Source: Dioscorea cayenensis subsp. rotundata
Taxonomy: Eukaryota > Streptophyta > Magnoliopsida > Dioscoreales > Dioscoreaceae
Direction of reading: 5' to 3'
NCBI RefSeq assembly: GCF_009730915.1
Contig: NC_052477.1
Location: forward strand, 1,567,699 to 1,631,698
DNA: 64,000 bases
Shown here piece by piece: positions 1-12,100 of this stretch. Positions within the stretch are counted from its first letter, which is position 1. Every line of letters starts with the position of its first letter. The notes under the pieces were generated by a model. That model ran no database searches, had not been told where the DNA came from, and saw only the letters and a program-made list of their open reading frames with translations. The position numbers and the translations under genes are program-made.

Positions 1-821
1 GCGAAAATGGTGGGACTCCGATAAGATGTGCGAATGTTGATTTACACTTAACATTTTAGTATTACCCTTTAAAGCATTCTTAATCTTTTGTTTAATTACA
101 CTTTTTCGACTTTAAATATTAATCATTTCGTTTATTTAATTGCAGATAATGTTTAAACATGTTGACGAATTATTTAACCGTCATTTGCTCTTTGTTTAAC
201 CTTATTTGCGAGTTCGAGTTGATCGCATGTTATATAACAAGGCGTGAAGCAGCGACGAATGGGAGACCTACTTATGCCCGGGACTTATCATTCGAGTTAG
301 AGATCATTGTTGAGGACGGTACCGAAATCTTCGTGTTGATCGTTGTGTCGATGATCGTTCACAGTCGATCGGGCGATACGACAGACTACGTGGATCTCGC
401 CATCGAACTTGTTCGTATCGAAGGTGGCGAGTTTATGGTATCCCTTGCGAACATGCTTGCTGGCGACAATGCAGAGACAGGGACACGACGTACATCGATT
501 TATTAGCGGGTACTTCAGCGTCGACAATTCTGGCTGGCGTACTGAAAGCTATATTCCCCATGCACGGCGATGGCAGGGCCTCGAGACGGAAATCGTGAGC
601 TTCGTTTCGCGACTTTGTGACTAGAAAGCGACTGGGCGGCTGAGGCGAAAGAGGATCGAGTCGCAGCGTTTGATGTCCAGCGAGGTTACATTGCGCCCGC
701 TGCCGAGGATCCGGTCGCGTCGGCGATCTTCTGATGAAAGCCCTGCCGACTAGGCATTGTTAATAAAGCCAAGCGATGACAGTGAAACATTGTGTATTTA
801 CTGATCGAATTGAATGTATTT

Positions 822-1368
822 ACGGAGACATTGTTATTTTAAGCGGATACTGACAGTAATTTGAAATATTTCAGCGATGTTTTAAACGTATATGGTATAT
901 TTAAACAATGAAAGCGGAAATGTACACAACTACAACGTAAATTAAACAATGAAATGACCCAGAATGAAATTTAACCTGCCTTACAGATTGAAAACAAACA
1001 AAAATTTACATTGAGATATACAAGTCATGTTCTTCGAAAACAAAAACAATGAATTGAATTGTGTATTGATGGGCGACTTTCCATATTTAGTTAAACAATG
1101 AGTGCATTTTATTTGAGCAGGAGAAAGTGTTATTTTTAAAGCGGGTGCACCGTAATTTGAAAATATTTAAAACCCGATGTTTTAAGCGATATATACTATA
1201 TTTAAACAACTGAAAGTGAAATGTCACACAATTACAACGTAAATTAAAAGCAGATGAAATAAAACCGAATGGAATTTAACCCGCTTTACAATTCAAAAAC
1301 AAACAAAATTTACATTAAAATATATACAAGTCATGTTCTTGGTACACGAAAACAATGAATTGAATTTG
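822..1368. repeat. Two diverged ~300-bp direct copies
   Basis: The stretch at about 822-1065 recurs at about 1122-1368 in the same order: GTTATTTT-AAGCGG, GTAATTTGAAA, GATGTTTTAA, ACAACGTAAATTAAA, AATTTAACC, AAACAAACAAA and ACAAGTCATGTTCTT, ending in AACAATGAATTGAATT. Small indels separate the copies, so the duplication is old. It lies inside the TTAAAC-rich part of the decayed block. No function is visible. Confidence 0.75.
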
Positions 1369-3840
1369 TCCAGATTTACATTTGAAAACAAAATTGACGA
1401 TCCGGATATACAAGACATATTATTCAAAAGAATTTAACCTGCTATGCGTGACCCCCCTGTAGCGGACGAGACATCTCCCTCCTTAAGTATCACGGAGTAA
1501 CATACCGTGTCCCAGGGGTAAGGAGCGTACATGCGCGGTGGCCGTAACTTCCCACGCATGGTGCTCGTCGATCAGCCGCCCAGCGTAGCGCCGTCATGAT
1601 CGGCAGCTTCCTTGTTTTTGGGCGCTGGGGTTTTCGTACACGTGCTGACGGGTGCTAAGATCGCGCGGCTCGCCTAACTCCATATCGACTAGAAGGTCGA
1701 GATAGATTCCTACCGTCGAGGATATGCAGAGTCGAGGATTAGAATACCGATTTAAATACCAGACGAGATATTAATCGGACGTAATTAAAGAACTTACCAT
1801 GTCAATCGCGTCCTTATCAGTACCGGACATGAAGAATAATCACTGTATTCTTGTTTATCATTGTCCGGGGACGACGACATGAAGTGGCCGATTCAGTGAT
1901 TATCGGAGGATGAGCAATTTGAACTTCATGCGAGTTCGTTTGCGACATCCCGATCATAGCCATGCTGTAGCTGCGTATGCGTCGTCCCCGCTGGCGTAAA
2001 GCAGCGCAGCTGACTCGATGATGGGAGCGCTTCTTAGTAAGGATATGGCTCTTTGCTCGGCGACTTTTTGTATTATGCATCGAAAGCGTCCATCACATCA
2101 TCGATGACCGATCTCAACTTCCCCTCAGCGGCATGCTATAACTCGTCATGCGTGTCGGTCTTGATCGTCTATTCTTCCACTGCGAGTCTTTGAGGTTAAA
2201 CGATATGAGATATTAGAAGACCATATTGTAAATATTTAAAATGATATTATCAATTGTTACATGATATTATATATAATTAAGCGGTAAGGCGAAAAACTTA
2301 AATGATAACATAATGGTATTAAACACTATTAGGTAATAGTTAAACACTATAAGAAACCCTTTAAACAATATCATAGCGTTACACTTACCCGTCGATAGAG
2401 CGAGTTGAGGAAGATCCTCATCAGACTCCGCTCGTGACTTTGTTAAGACGACTCGAGGCCAACCCATTTCTTCTTCTTCGGATAAAAGCTTTTCAGAGCC
2501 GTCTGCGTCCCGATTTTTGATTGGCCTTGATCATCTCTCTCGTTGCTCGGTCGGGGTCTTCATCGAGCATCTTCCTTCGATGCGGGGGACGATGGCAGAC
2601 AGCATCAACTCAGAACACATCCTTACATTGTTGTTCTTGTTGCGGGATTGTGTCCGGCTCCCGATCTTGAGAGACGGCGCGACAGCATCAACCGTGAGAC
2701 GCTTCCTTACATGGTTCTTGTTGTGAGTAGGGATTGTGTCCTCGCTGTCGCAGATCTGTCGGCCACGGCACGCAGCAGCCGGATGACGATCTTCTCAGCG
2801 GTGGCCACTAGACCAGCGCATCGTCGAGACAGCGCCCTTAACTTGTTCTTGACCTGTGGATTGTGTCCATCTTTGATCACCGCATCTCGGCTGGCCACGG
2901 TTCCACCGGTCGACATTTCATCGAGAAGAGATCAGTGACCTTTCTCGGCCCTCGGCAACGGCCACATCATCTCGATGTCCTCCACCGTCGTAGGCACCGT
3001 GTCATCAGCGGCGCATGCACTCGAGCATCGATCGACCGATGGTGTCTGCTATTGCTTCATCGTCGGCCGGCGGTGGAGGCGAGAGGCGATATTATTCTCC
3101 TCTTTTTCGCAAGTCTCTTCGAATGTAGCCGCCTTTGGAATGACCTTCCGATGATAGTCGTCGTCGTCAGTCCGACGCCTCGTTCGTCCCGGTGCTTCAG
3201 TTCTTTCGAGGATGGCGCGGCCGATTGGCGAAAAACGTCCTTCCAGCGCCTCCACGCGGCAATGTCAGAAACTTCGATCATCAATATCTGGCGTACGCTC
3301 GCATAAGAGTTTCGCGGTGACATCTTCGTGATGTCACGCGATGTCGCACTTGCACCGGTCGGAGTGCTGCCATGGTCGGGGACTGTCGTTGTCGTGGTAG
3401 GGGGGGTTGTTGCAATCTGCCGGGGTAGGGGAGGGACTTCTCCAGTCGAGGAATGCGTGCTCGCGTGGTGAGGCTGGAAAGTGGGAGAACGGCGTCCGGC
3501 GTGCACGATAGAGGCTCACGCCTCTATCCCGCCTTCGAGCCAGTGGTTTGCGGAGCGATGGCATCCATCCGCTCGTTGGCGCCAACAAATATTTCTTCTT
3601 CAAAGATTCGCGGAACCAACTCGGGAAACTAACATATGTAAACCAAACAATTTCAATGAGATCATTCATTTTAAACTATAAAAACTATATATTTAAACGT
3701 TATAGAATATAATTAAACGGAGAACAAAATATTTTAAACCAAGTATGTAATAAGAGTTAAACGGTAAATACTAAAGTTAAACGCTAAATAAAAATGTTTA
3801 AACATTAAAGACTTATGTTAAACATCGTCCATGATTTATT

Positions 3841-4580
3841 ACCTCTTTTCCATCGAAGCGACTGACAAGCTCGCTTTCTACCGTCGCTTGCTTCCGTAAG
3901 TACTTTCACCGTAGCACAAGATCCTGGGATCTCGCCGAAACGGACTTTCTTCCCGCTCCGCCACCAGTAAAACCAGCACGTTAAGCGCGACCGAGCAACC
4001 CTTAATGTACTCCGGTTGGTCTTCTTCCCGCAGCATCTATCTTGCACCCTCAGGCCGCATCATGGAATATCCTCCATAAGCCACTTGCGCGTCGCTCGCG
4101 CCTACGCCAGACGCCCCACGTGGTCGGTAGATCGTCGACGTAATCAACGATCCGCCTCGAACCGAGCACGATGTATTTGGGAAGAGGATCTGCCCCCACG
4201 AGGTACACCATCGAGTTTGACAAAAATTATCTTCTTCTCTCCCTCGTCGAACAAGTTGCACCGTAGTGCTTCGATGGAGTCTCGTGTCTCTCGTAGGTCT
4301 GATGATACCGCCCTTCGAACCGACATGGTTTTCTTCTTCTCTCGAAGACCACTCGCGTCGCCATCGCAACGTGCATCAAGAACGAGGGCCACATCTTGAG
4401 GTCCGAAACTCAGCAGTTTTCCCGATCCCCGAATTTATTAGCGCGACCATCGTACCTTTTGCAAAAGAGAATCAAGAAGGGCCCCTCTTGGTATATGGCT
4501 TCAACCGATGAACGCCGCAAAACGGTGTCCTTCGAATAATCTCCCAAAGTCGAGGGGTCATGTTAACTTTCAATTCGGGC
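3841..4580 (-). pseudogene. Possible remnant of a DUF1985/Ulp1-type plant transposon protein
   Basis: Read on the minus strand from about 4562, the reading is broken by stops and frame changes. It gives MTPRLWEIIRRTPF, then LLILFCKRYDG, a DVALVLD-like stretch in the next frame, LRCNLF and FLFPNTSCSV. The order (TPF, then a FC.RYD block, then DVALVL, then FFPN) resembles the DUF1985 / plant-mobile-like domain of Ulp1-carrying MULE transposon genes as I remember it. A donor-like GTAATA follows at about 3841. At least three frame changes are needed, so it cannot make protein. No Ulp1 catalytic triad could be picked out further along. The assignment is tentative; an unrelated decayed host gene is possible. 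Confidence 0.3.
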
Positions 4581-5574
4581 TAAGGTCTCCACAACCCGTG
4601 CACAACAAGAACGCCTATTAACTAGGTCGATCGCCATAATCACAAGCCCTCGCGACAATAACAACACATTCAACATGCAAGACTGACAAAAGTTTAAGCG
4701 GAAATATAAGGTTTTAAAATCCAGAACTCTCGCTATTAAACGTAGATATAAAATGTTAAACGTAGACCCATTTTGTTAAACGTAGACTGAGAATACTTAA
4801 ACGAGACAACAAATGTTAAACTCAGAACATCTCATTTCTTAAACGTCAACCCTCATTTGTAAAACCGCAACCATATCAAACGAAACGGAAATGTACATTA
4901 TAAATATTACACAAATCATAACAATCGAAAAAAACTATTTTCGATAGCGTATACATACTGAAAAATGCAAAACAAAATAAAACCCTAGCCGAGAAATTGT
5001 CCTGCAGACTAACAAAACCCCAGCCGAGAAATCCCCCTGCAGACTTCAATATCTTCCAACAAAAACAGGAGCACAAAACAAAACCGAAAAATCTTTCAGT
5101 AATGTAACGCTAACATAAAAACCATACTCAATACCTTAGATCAGAACCGATGAAATGCCAACTAGTCACATGGGGACTCTCCTTCGAGATACCCGTGGAA
5201 AGGGAAAAGTCGATGAAATGCCAATCTACGAGGCTTCACGCTGAGAGACAACTTCTGAGACGACTCGAAATGGAAAAGTCAAGACGTGAGTCGAGAAAAA
5301 GCAATTAAACGTGCTCCAATAAATTGCCTCTGAGTTACTCCCTACTGAAAAACCCCCACTTCCTCTCAACGCCGAGATGGTCGGCAGCCCACGACTCCCC
5401 ATGCAAGGGCATTTTTCAGTCCAAAAATTTGAAACTCACTCCGCTCACATCCGCTATGGGGTTTGGGGTGTTTCGAAAAAACATAGACTTTTAAAAGGAG
5501 GGTTTTTGGGGATTGCAAAACTAACGGGGTGTTTTTGGCAATTTTACAAACTTAAAGGGTTTTTTTGGCAATTT

Positions 5575-5945
5575 CCACTAATTATTATAATTAGTTATTT
5601 AAATTAATAATTATTATTTAATTAAATCTTAAGTAGGGGCAAAAATGTCATTTCATTTTCCTTATCATAATTAAATACTTTTATTAATTATTTATTTAAT
5701 TAAATCTATGTAGGGGCAAAACTGTCATTTCACTTTCCTTATCATAATTAAATACTTTTATTAATTATTTATTTAATTAAATCTATGTAGGAGCAAAACT
5801 GTCATTTCACTTTAATTATTATAATATTTAAATGACTCAAATTATATTAATTATTATTTACTTTAATTATTATAATTAGTTATTTAAATTAATAATTATT
5901 ATTTAATTAAATCTTAAGTAGGGGCAAAAATGTCATTTTACTATC
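5575..5945. repeat. 77-bp tandem repeat with a flanking duplicate
   Basis: The motif AGGGGCAAAA(A/C)TGTCATTTCA recurs at 5635, 5712 and 5789, a period of exactly 77 bases, within an AT-rich unit of TTATTTAATTAAATCT. A further copy at 5920 belongs to a second version of the leading 70 bases (5580-5655 against about 5870-5945). Homopurine and TAATTA content suggests a non-coding minisatellite or the edge of a transposon. The following stretch ends near 6132 in ATCCAAACACAACCTTA, which looks like one terminal repeat of a Tourist-type MITE whose other end I could not find. Confidence 0.75.
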
Positions 5946-6429
5946 AATAGTGTTTATTCCCCTCAATGCCCCCCAATTTTGGGGGTAATCAAATGCCTTT
6001 ACTATGCACCATAGAATTACCTACAGTACTCATTGCTAAGCTAATAGTAAAATACCCAAACATGGGCATATATCCCTATTAGCAATCAATCTCATGCCAA
6101 TAGTGCCCAATCCCTTCATCCAAACACAACCTTAGATTTATTTGGAAATTAGCACAAAAATGCAAATATATGAAAATCTTGGATTTATTTGCAAAATAAT
6201 GAAAAGAAGCAAGATAAAAAGATGAGTTTCGGGGTTTATTTGCAAATTTTGATGAAATATGAAAAAGTGAAAGACCAGAGGACCTAATTGCATAAATCCT
6301 TAAATTCGTAAAAATTCAAAAGGTTAATGTGCAAAATATCATGAGTGTGGGATTAAAATGCAAAAAAAAAAGGAGAAAAATGAGATTTTAGTAAAAGTCG
6401 AGGGTATTTCTGTACATTTGCAGGCCCAC

Positions 6430-7310
6430 TCCCACAAACTCATGTTCAGGCCAATGTAGTGGTAGAGAGATTTCATTGTAGGGTTTTCTCATTATCTCTT
6501 GAGACTCTCTTGAGTGAGTGGGAAATATTTTGAAGACCACGAATCTCATGTTGAGGCCAATGTAGTGGTAGAGAGCTCTTTTTGAGAGTTTCTTCATTAT
6601 CTCTTGAGACTCTCTCGAGTGAATGAAAAATTATTTTGAATACCACAAGTCTTATGTTTAAGTCCAATGTAGTGGTAAAGAACTCTCATTGTAGAGTTTC
6701 CTCATTACTTCTTGAGACTCTCTTGAATTAGTAGACTCTCTTGAGTAAGTGGAAAATTGATATGAAAACCACAAGTCTCATGTTGAAGTCCAATGTAGTC
6801 TTAGAGAGCTCTCTTCTAGAGTTTCCTCATTACCTCTTGAGACTCTCTTGAGTAAGTAGACTCTTTTGAGTTAGTGAAAAATTACTTTGAAGACCACAAG
6901 TTTCATGTTGAAGTCCAATGTAGTGGTAGAAAGCTCTCATTATAGAGTTTTTTCAGTACTTTATTTTGAAGACCATAAGTCTCGTGTTAAAGTCCAATGT
7001 AGTGGTAGAAATGTAGAGTTTCCTTATTACCTCTTGAGACTCTTTTGAGTTGGGTGGACAAATATTTTGAAGACCACAATTTTATATTGAGGTCCAATGT
7101 AATGGTAGAGAGCACTCCTCAAGAGTTTCCTCATTACCTCTTGAGATTCTTTTGAGTGAGTGAAAAAATATGTTGAAGACCATAAACTCATGTTAAGTCT
7201 AATGTAGTGGTAGAGAACTCTTTTCGAGAGTTTCCTCATTAACTCTTGAGACTCTCTTGAGTAAATGAAAAATATGTTGAAGACCATCAACTCTTGATAC
7301 CCTCTTGATG
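6430..7310. repeat. Minisatellite of about eight ~105-bp units
   Basis: The landmark CAATGTAGTGGTA(G)A recurs at 6452, 6558, 6665, 6791, 6916, 6995, 7095 and 7200 (spacings 106, 107, 126, 125, 79, 100 and 105). Each unit carries an AGAG-TTTC-TCATTA-CTCTTGAGACTCTCTTGAGT core and GAAGACCA-AA-TCATGTTGA. The longer units contain an internal duplication of the GACTCTCTTGAGT part. The open frames seen on the minus strand (for example 6388-6667) are by-products of the repeat and not genes. Confidence 0.85.
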
Positions 7311-7379
7311 AAGTGGAAAATATTTGAATGAGTAAAAAAAAACTTCTTACGTAAAAAATCTTTTAAGATCCACACGAAC

Positions 7380-9040
7380 AAATAGGAGTCTTTTCCCGAG
7401 CAAGAAAAAAAATTATTGAAGGATGTTCACACCTCATATTAAAAAAAAAAAAGGAAATGGAAAAAGGAAATGGAACTCTCTTAAATTGACTAAAAAAAAG
7501 CTCAATTAGTGAATAAAAGTTCCCTAAGTGATGTCTAAAAAAAAGCTTTGAGCATAGAAAAAAAAAATTTCAAGTGAATCAACAAAAAAATGTTTCCTTG
7601 ATAATAATGAAGAAAGAGGTTTCACAAGTTCCAGGCACCAAACCTTGAAACTAAAAAAAATCAAGTTTATGATTCATAAACAAATGGGGATCACCACACA
7701 AAAATTCACAAAATATTCTTAAAAAAACAAGTCAAAGCAATCAAGTTGGGGACCGAATCATATGAATGGTCATGACTCAGATATGCACAAACTAAGGTTC
7801 AAAAATATAGGAGAGTCGAGGCTTGAAAAGTTCAAATGATGAGGCAAATAAGTTCAGAAATCTCGAGACATCAAAAGTCAAAGAAGAAAGAGCTTCATTT
7901 GTCTAAGACTGAAAGCTTCACAAGCATGAAATGCCGGGGTTTTAAAAAGAAAAAAATCTAAATAAAATGAAATCAAGTTTGTGATTCACAAATAAAGAGA
8001 AGTCACAACTTGAATTCCAGTTGATATTGAAGATACAAGCAAGAAAAATAAGACCAAAGGTCAACAATGTCAAAGGAGACATCCTCGGCGTGATCTTTGG
8101 CGAAAAGTTAGGATAAAACAAAGTCAAAATAGAGTTAAATTATGCAAAGCTAGAGAGAGATTAGGGAAATAGAATTTTGAGAGTTAGAAGTTTCTAATCT
8201 TTGTATTCTCAATCAGATTTATGTAATAGATCAAATTAATTTTTCTTGTATTTGTTGTTTCTCATTCGCACTTTGTTCTTAATCGGAGGTTTCCATGCAT
8301 TAGTTTGGGGTAATTAACATTAGATGCTTACCTCTTATGGAAGTCATGAACTCACAAGCTCTTGAAATCTAAAAAAATTAAAATTTAATTTGTTATCCAT
8401 ATTTTTAATTGGTCAATCCTAATTAAAGGATGGGCAAATAAACAGGAGCCCACAATACTAATCATATAAAACCCTATTCATCCAATATAATTTTTTTCCC
8501 CAAGCCCAAAAATATTGTCTCAATTCAGCAATCTGCTAAGGCTATTATACAATTTAATATAAATATTTCTAGATATTTTTAAATAATACATGCATTCTTG
8601 TCTAACTTTCTTCTTTTAGGAACCATAGGCTAGGCCATTGGTAACTACCCGTACTTATGTTTGATTTCGAGTTTCTCAAATTATAATACATTTTCTGAAT
8701 CGCTTGTGAGAGTTTTGTATAATAAATATCTTTCGTTCTCTTCTCCAGAGTTGCATGGCGAGAGTATCTTTAGTCAAGCCACTACAATTGAGGTATCTAT
8801 GATTCTATATACCCATTTGTCATTTGTTTTGTCACTTGTCGATTTTATTAAAAAAAAAAAACTGTTCTTTTTATTTTTAATACTATTTTCTATTATCACT
8901 TTGAAAAATATGCAATTCTATTAGAGAAAAACACACACATATATATTTATAAATTTTAATTACAAAAATTCCCACCCAATTATTTTAATTTATTTATTAA
9001 TTTTTTTAATTAACATTTTAACTATGAGTTTTAAACACAC
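7380..9040. other. Intergenic, A-rich; no gene seen
   Basis: The stretch has many short poly-A runs. A diverged direct repeat of about 310 bp is visible: the block ending CAAGTTTATGATTCATAAAC near 7680 recurs as CAAGTTTGTGATTCACAAAT near 7993. The stretch 8100-8330 has the look of an LTR tail, but no matching start or target duplication was found. No coding frame is supported. Confidence 0.5.
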
Positions 9041-9049
9041 ACTTAAATA

Positions 9050-9080
9050 TTCCCGCCAAACTCTTCCCGCCAAACCCTAA
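9050..9080 (+). promoter_or_regulatory. Paired E2F-like sites and a telo-box upstream of FANCI
   Basis: TTCCCGCC occurs twice, at 9050-9057 and 9064-9071, 14 bp apart. The first, read as ATTCCCGC, fits the plant E2F consensus WTTSSCSS. AAACCCTAA, the telo-box (partial telomere repeat), directly follows at 9072-9080. The start codon is 70 bp downstream. E2F sites drive S-phase expression of replication and repair genes, which would suit a FANCI homologue. The sites are seen; their use is inferred. Confidence 0.6.
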
Positions 9081-9149
9081 CAAACCCTCTATTAATCCCA
9101 AAACATCGCCGACTCAAATCAATTCCTCGCCAATCGCCGGCGCACCACG

Positions 9150-12100
9150 ATGTCCGTCGGCGATTTATCGGCGTCCCAAATCGCCGAGGAAATCATCATC
9201 CTCTCCAAAGACCCTCTCTCCACCCTCCCCTCCTCCTTCTCCGACTCGGACCTCGTCGCCGCCGCCGCCACCGCCCCCAACTCCGCTTCCTTCCTCTCCG
9301 CCCTCCTCTCCCTCCTCTCCTGCTCCCCCTGCCCCTCCCTTCTCCACGCCCTCACCCCTTCTCTCCCCACCCTCCTCCTCCCCTCCATCTCCGTCCCCGA
9401 TTCTCCCCACCCGCTTGATCTCCTCCCCCGCATCCTTGATCTCGCCTCCGCCGATGCGTCTGTCTCTCCGATCATTGACCGTTTCCTCGATGCCGATTGG
9501 CCCAAGCACCTCCTACTCAAGCTCGCCTCCATCCTCCGTGACTTCCCGGCCAGCATCCCGCTCTCCGGGTTTCTCCACAAGATCCTGACCGAAATGAAGG
9601 GGATTGATCTCCAGGACTTGCCGTCCCTGGCGTACCAGCTCTTGGTTGTGGCTTCCAAGGGCCCCGATAGGAGATCAGTCGTCCGAGGGCTTTTAGGGTT
9701 TTTTGGGAACCCGGTGCGTGGCGCCGGCGCGGTCGTGCGGCAGGTGGAGGGGACGGTGCTGATGCATTTGAACTTTGCTGTGAAGCAGGACCCGGCGCTA
9801 GGGCAGGAGATCGTGGCATCTGTTCGGTTAGACTTGCGATCGATCAGCCATTTCGTGGTTGCCGTGCTGTTCTCCATTGCTAGGGTTCGGAGGTTCAATG
9901 AGAGCTCCATTGGAGCTCTCCGCATGGCAGTGCTTGGTTCTCGCAGGGACTTCCAGGCTGCAAGGTGAGGAATAGGAATGTAAATAATTTTTATAAAAAT
10001 TTTGGCTTTCTGAGGTTTTGGGAGGGTTTGCAGGGACTGCAAGTGGTTGCTGGATTGCCTGAAAGAAGAGTGCTTGGAGATTGCACTGTCTGTTGAGAAG
10101 GCATTCATGAAAGCTGTAATAAAGTTTTGTTCTTGAATTTATTTTCCATCCTTTTATTGAAACTGTGGTGTGGATTCTATAATTTTGATGTTAAGTTCTA
10201 GTCTTTGGTTATGTAGATTAATGAGAGTAATTGTGGAAGAGAACATGTGGTGCCTAGCATTGTTCAATTCGGGTTTGTTTTGTTGGAATCAGTGGAGAGT
10301 GAGAACGGGGAAGATGCTGGTTGTTCAGGAGGTTTGGTGAGTATTGAGGAGCTTGGGATTTCGACACTGAAGACTCTGTTTGAGGTCCATGATATGGCGA
10401 GGAATGAGGTCGGTCTATCTTGCTTGTTTTAGCACTCCTTGATGAATGTAGTTATTGACAATGTATGAACTCCTTGTTGAATTGTTGTAACTTGTGAAAT
10501 TTTGTTCAATACTGAAAATGATGAGCTAGAGAAATTATGAATGTGACGATAGATTGGTAGAGTTGTTTTTAGCCATGGAGTTAGCCATGGAACATTTTAG
10601 AATGAGTGGCATTTTTTAATATGATTAAGAACTGAACTCATTGTGGTTGGTTGTAATCACCTAAAAAAGCATCAGATAGGAAGTAGTTGTTAATTTGAAA
10701 TGCTTGGCTTTTCTTTAAGATCTCTTTTTGTTGAAATTGAAGCAAATGGGACCAGAAAATCTTTTTGGAGTTGGATGGGAATCCTGTCTTTAGTTCATTC
10801 GTCCTGAAATTGCATAGAACATTACTCCATCACTAACCGCCCAAGACATTATGTGATGCAGTGGTACTTGCATACTTCCATTATCTTTCAAAGTTACTAG
10901 TTAAGAAAAAAACAAAGAGAAGAAAGAACATGGTACAGAGGAAGGCTAGAATTTTGTTCATCTATTATTACATTCAATGTAATAGTTAGAATTATTTATA
11001 ATGTCTTAATTTTAGTACATTTTCTAGCTTTTCGTCTCCCTCCAAACACTGCAACACAATTAAATCTGACTCCTGTATCTGCCCATGAAATATTGATGTA
11101 GGAAAATTAATCATTGCAAATTCATTCATCACTACGAACATCTCATTATTATTTTTTTTATTTTTATCTTTTTCGCTAAGCTGCAGATTATAGAGCAGTG
11201 TAAATTTCGAGTCCTTTCTCTGAAGCCCCAGCAGAGTGCAGCTGTCATCAGGTAGCATCTGTGCAAATGCATTGATTGGGGTTTATTTTCTTATCTCTTT
11301 TCCAGTAACCAAGCACTTGACATTTATTACTGATGCAAACTGTTCTGAAGGTTGCTTGGCAATCTGGTTCAAAGTTACCCGTTCCCCATGCTGGAACATG
11401 TTGGAAAACTAAAGGAACTATTGGATTATTTCATATTTATGCATGAAAAAACTGCTACTAGTCTTGTCAATGCCATCTTGCCACTCATTAGGTTCAGCTG
11501 TGATCTCCAGGTAGTGATTCTGTTGGCATGTATTAATATCCTTCATGATCAGCATATTTCGTATCAAATTTTAATGCAGATCTCCCATGGTCTTCTACAG
11601 GATTACATTATTTTGGTTGTAAGGAAGGCTATGTTCAGAAGAGAAGACGCAGTCCGTTTGGCTGCAACAAGTGCTATCATTGAAATGATTTTAGCAGAAA
11701 ATAGGTTGAAAAGAAATAATACAAGTTCTTTGCAAGATTCTTCTAGCCAAGCCAGTTGTAGCCAGCAAGCTGATTTACACTGTAAGAACAAGGAAGGTCT
11801 CTTTCAAGAATTGAGTGGCTTGCTCCGAAGGTGTCTTTCACAGCAGGTGCGCTTCATCTAATCTTTAAGGTTTTTACTGATCTTTCTCCAATCTAATTGG
11901 TGTGCAAACCGTGATGCCAACATCTTGCTTTAGACAGGCCAGAGTTAAAGAGATTTTGTACCAGGGCCTTGTGAAACTTGTTTTGTTGGACCCTTCTGCC
12001 TCTAGCTGTGTTTTTGACTTCCTGTGGCCTCACTTCCTGCAATTCTATAAGGAGGTATTGTTCTCTGTAAAATATAGCTTCATGCAATTTAGAATCATAG

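Larger units (their letters stand above)
1..5540. other. Decayed gene/transposon block with alternating GC-rich and TTAAAC-rich segments
   Basis: GC-rich, coding-like stretches (about 150-770, 1440-1790, 1800-2190, 2396-3620, 3845-4640 and 5150-5450) alternate with AT-rich stretches dense in the hexamer TTAAAC (about 830-1400, 2200-2390, 3640-3835 and 4690-4880). Several boundaries look like minus-strand splice sites: donors at about 1797, 2391 and 3841, and acceptors at about 2190 and 3622. This fits an old intron-bearing gene or transposon read on the minus strand. No frame stays open for more than about 150 codons in either direction, so it is broken. It is not one of the intact genes of the window, and its outer limits are uncertain. 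Confidence 0.45.

Noticed and set aside
2543-4511. Many 70-150 codon frames on both strands
   Set aside because: Overlapping on both strands in a GC-rich decayed region, with no consistent start or recognisable domain.
5950-6135. Complete MITE ending in CAAACACAACCTTA
   Set aside because: Only one end could be found; no inverted partner or target duplication.
6388-7381. Several overlapping minus-strand frames with repeated peptides
   Set aside because: They read the ~105-bp minisatellite; peptide repetition reflects the DNA repeat, and units of different length break the frame.
8100-8330. LTR tail
   Set aside because: Sequence style suggests an LTR but no matching start, partner or duplication was found.
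9119-10108. 329-codon minus-strand frame
   Set aside because: Antisense shadow of FANCI exon 1, kept open by its GC-rich codon use; no domain.
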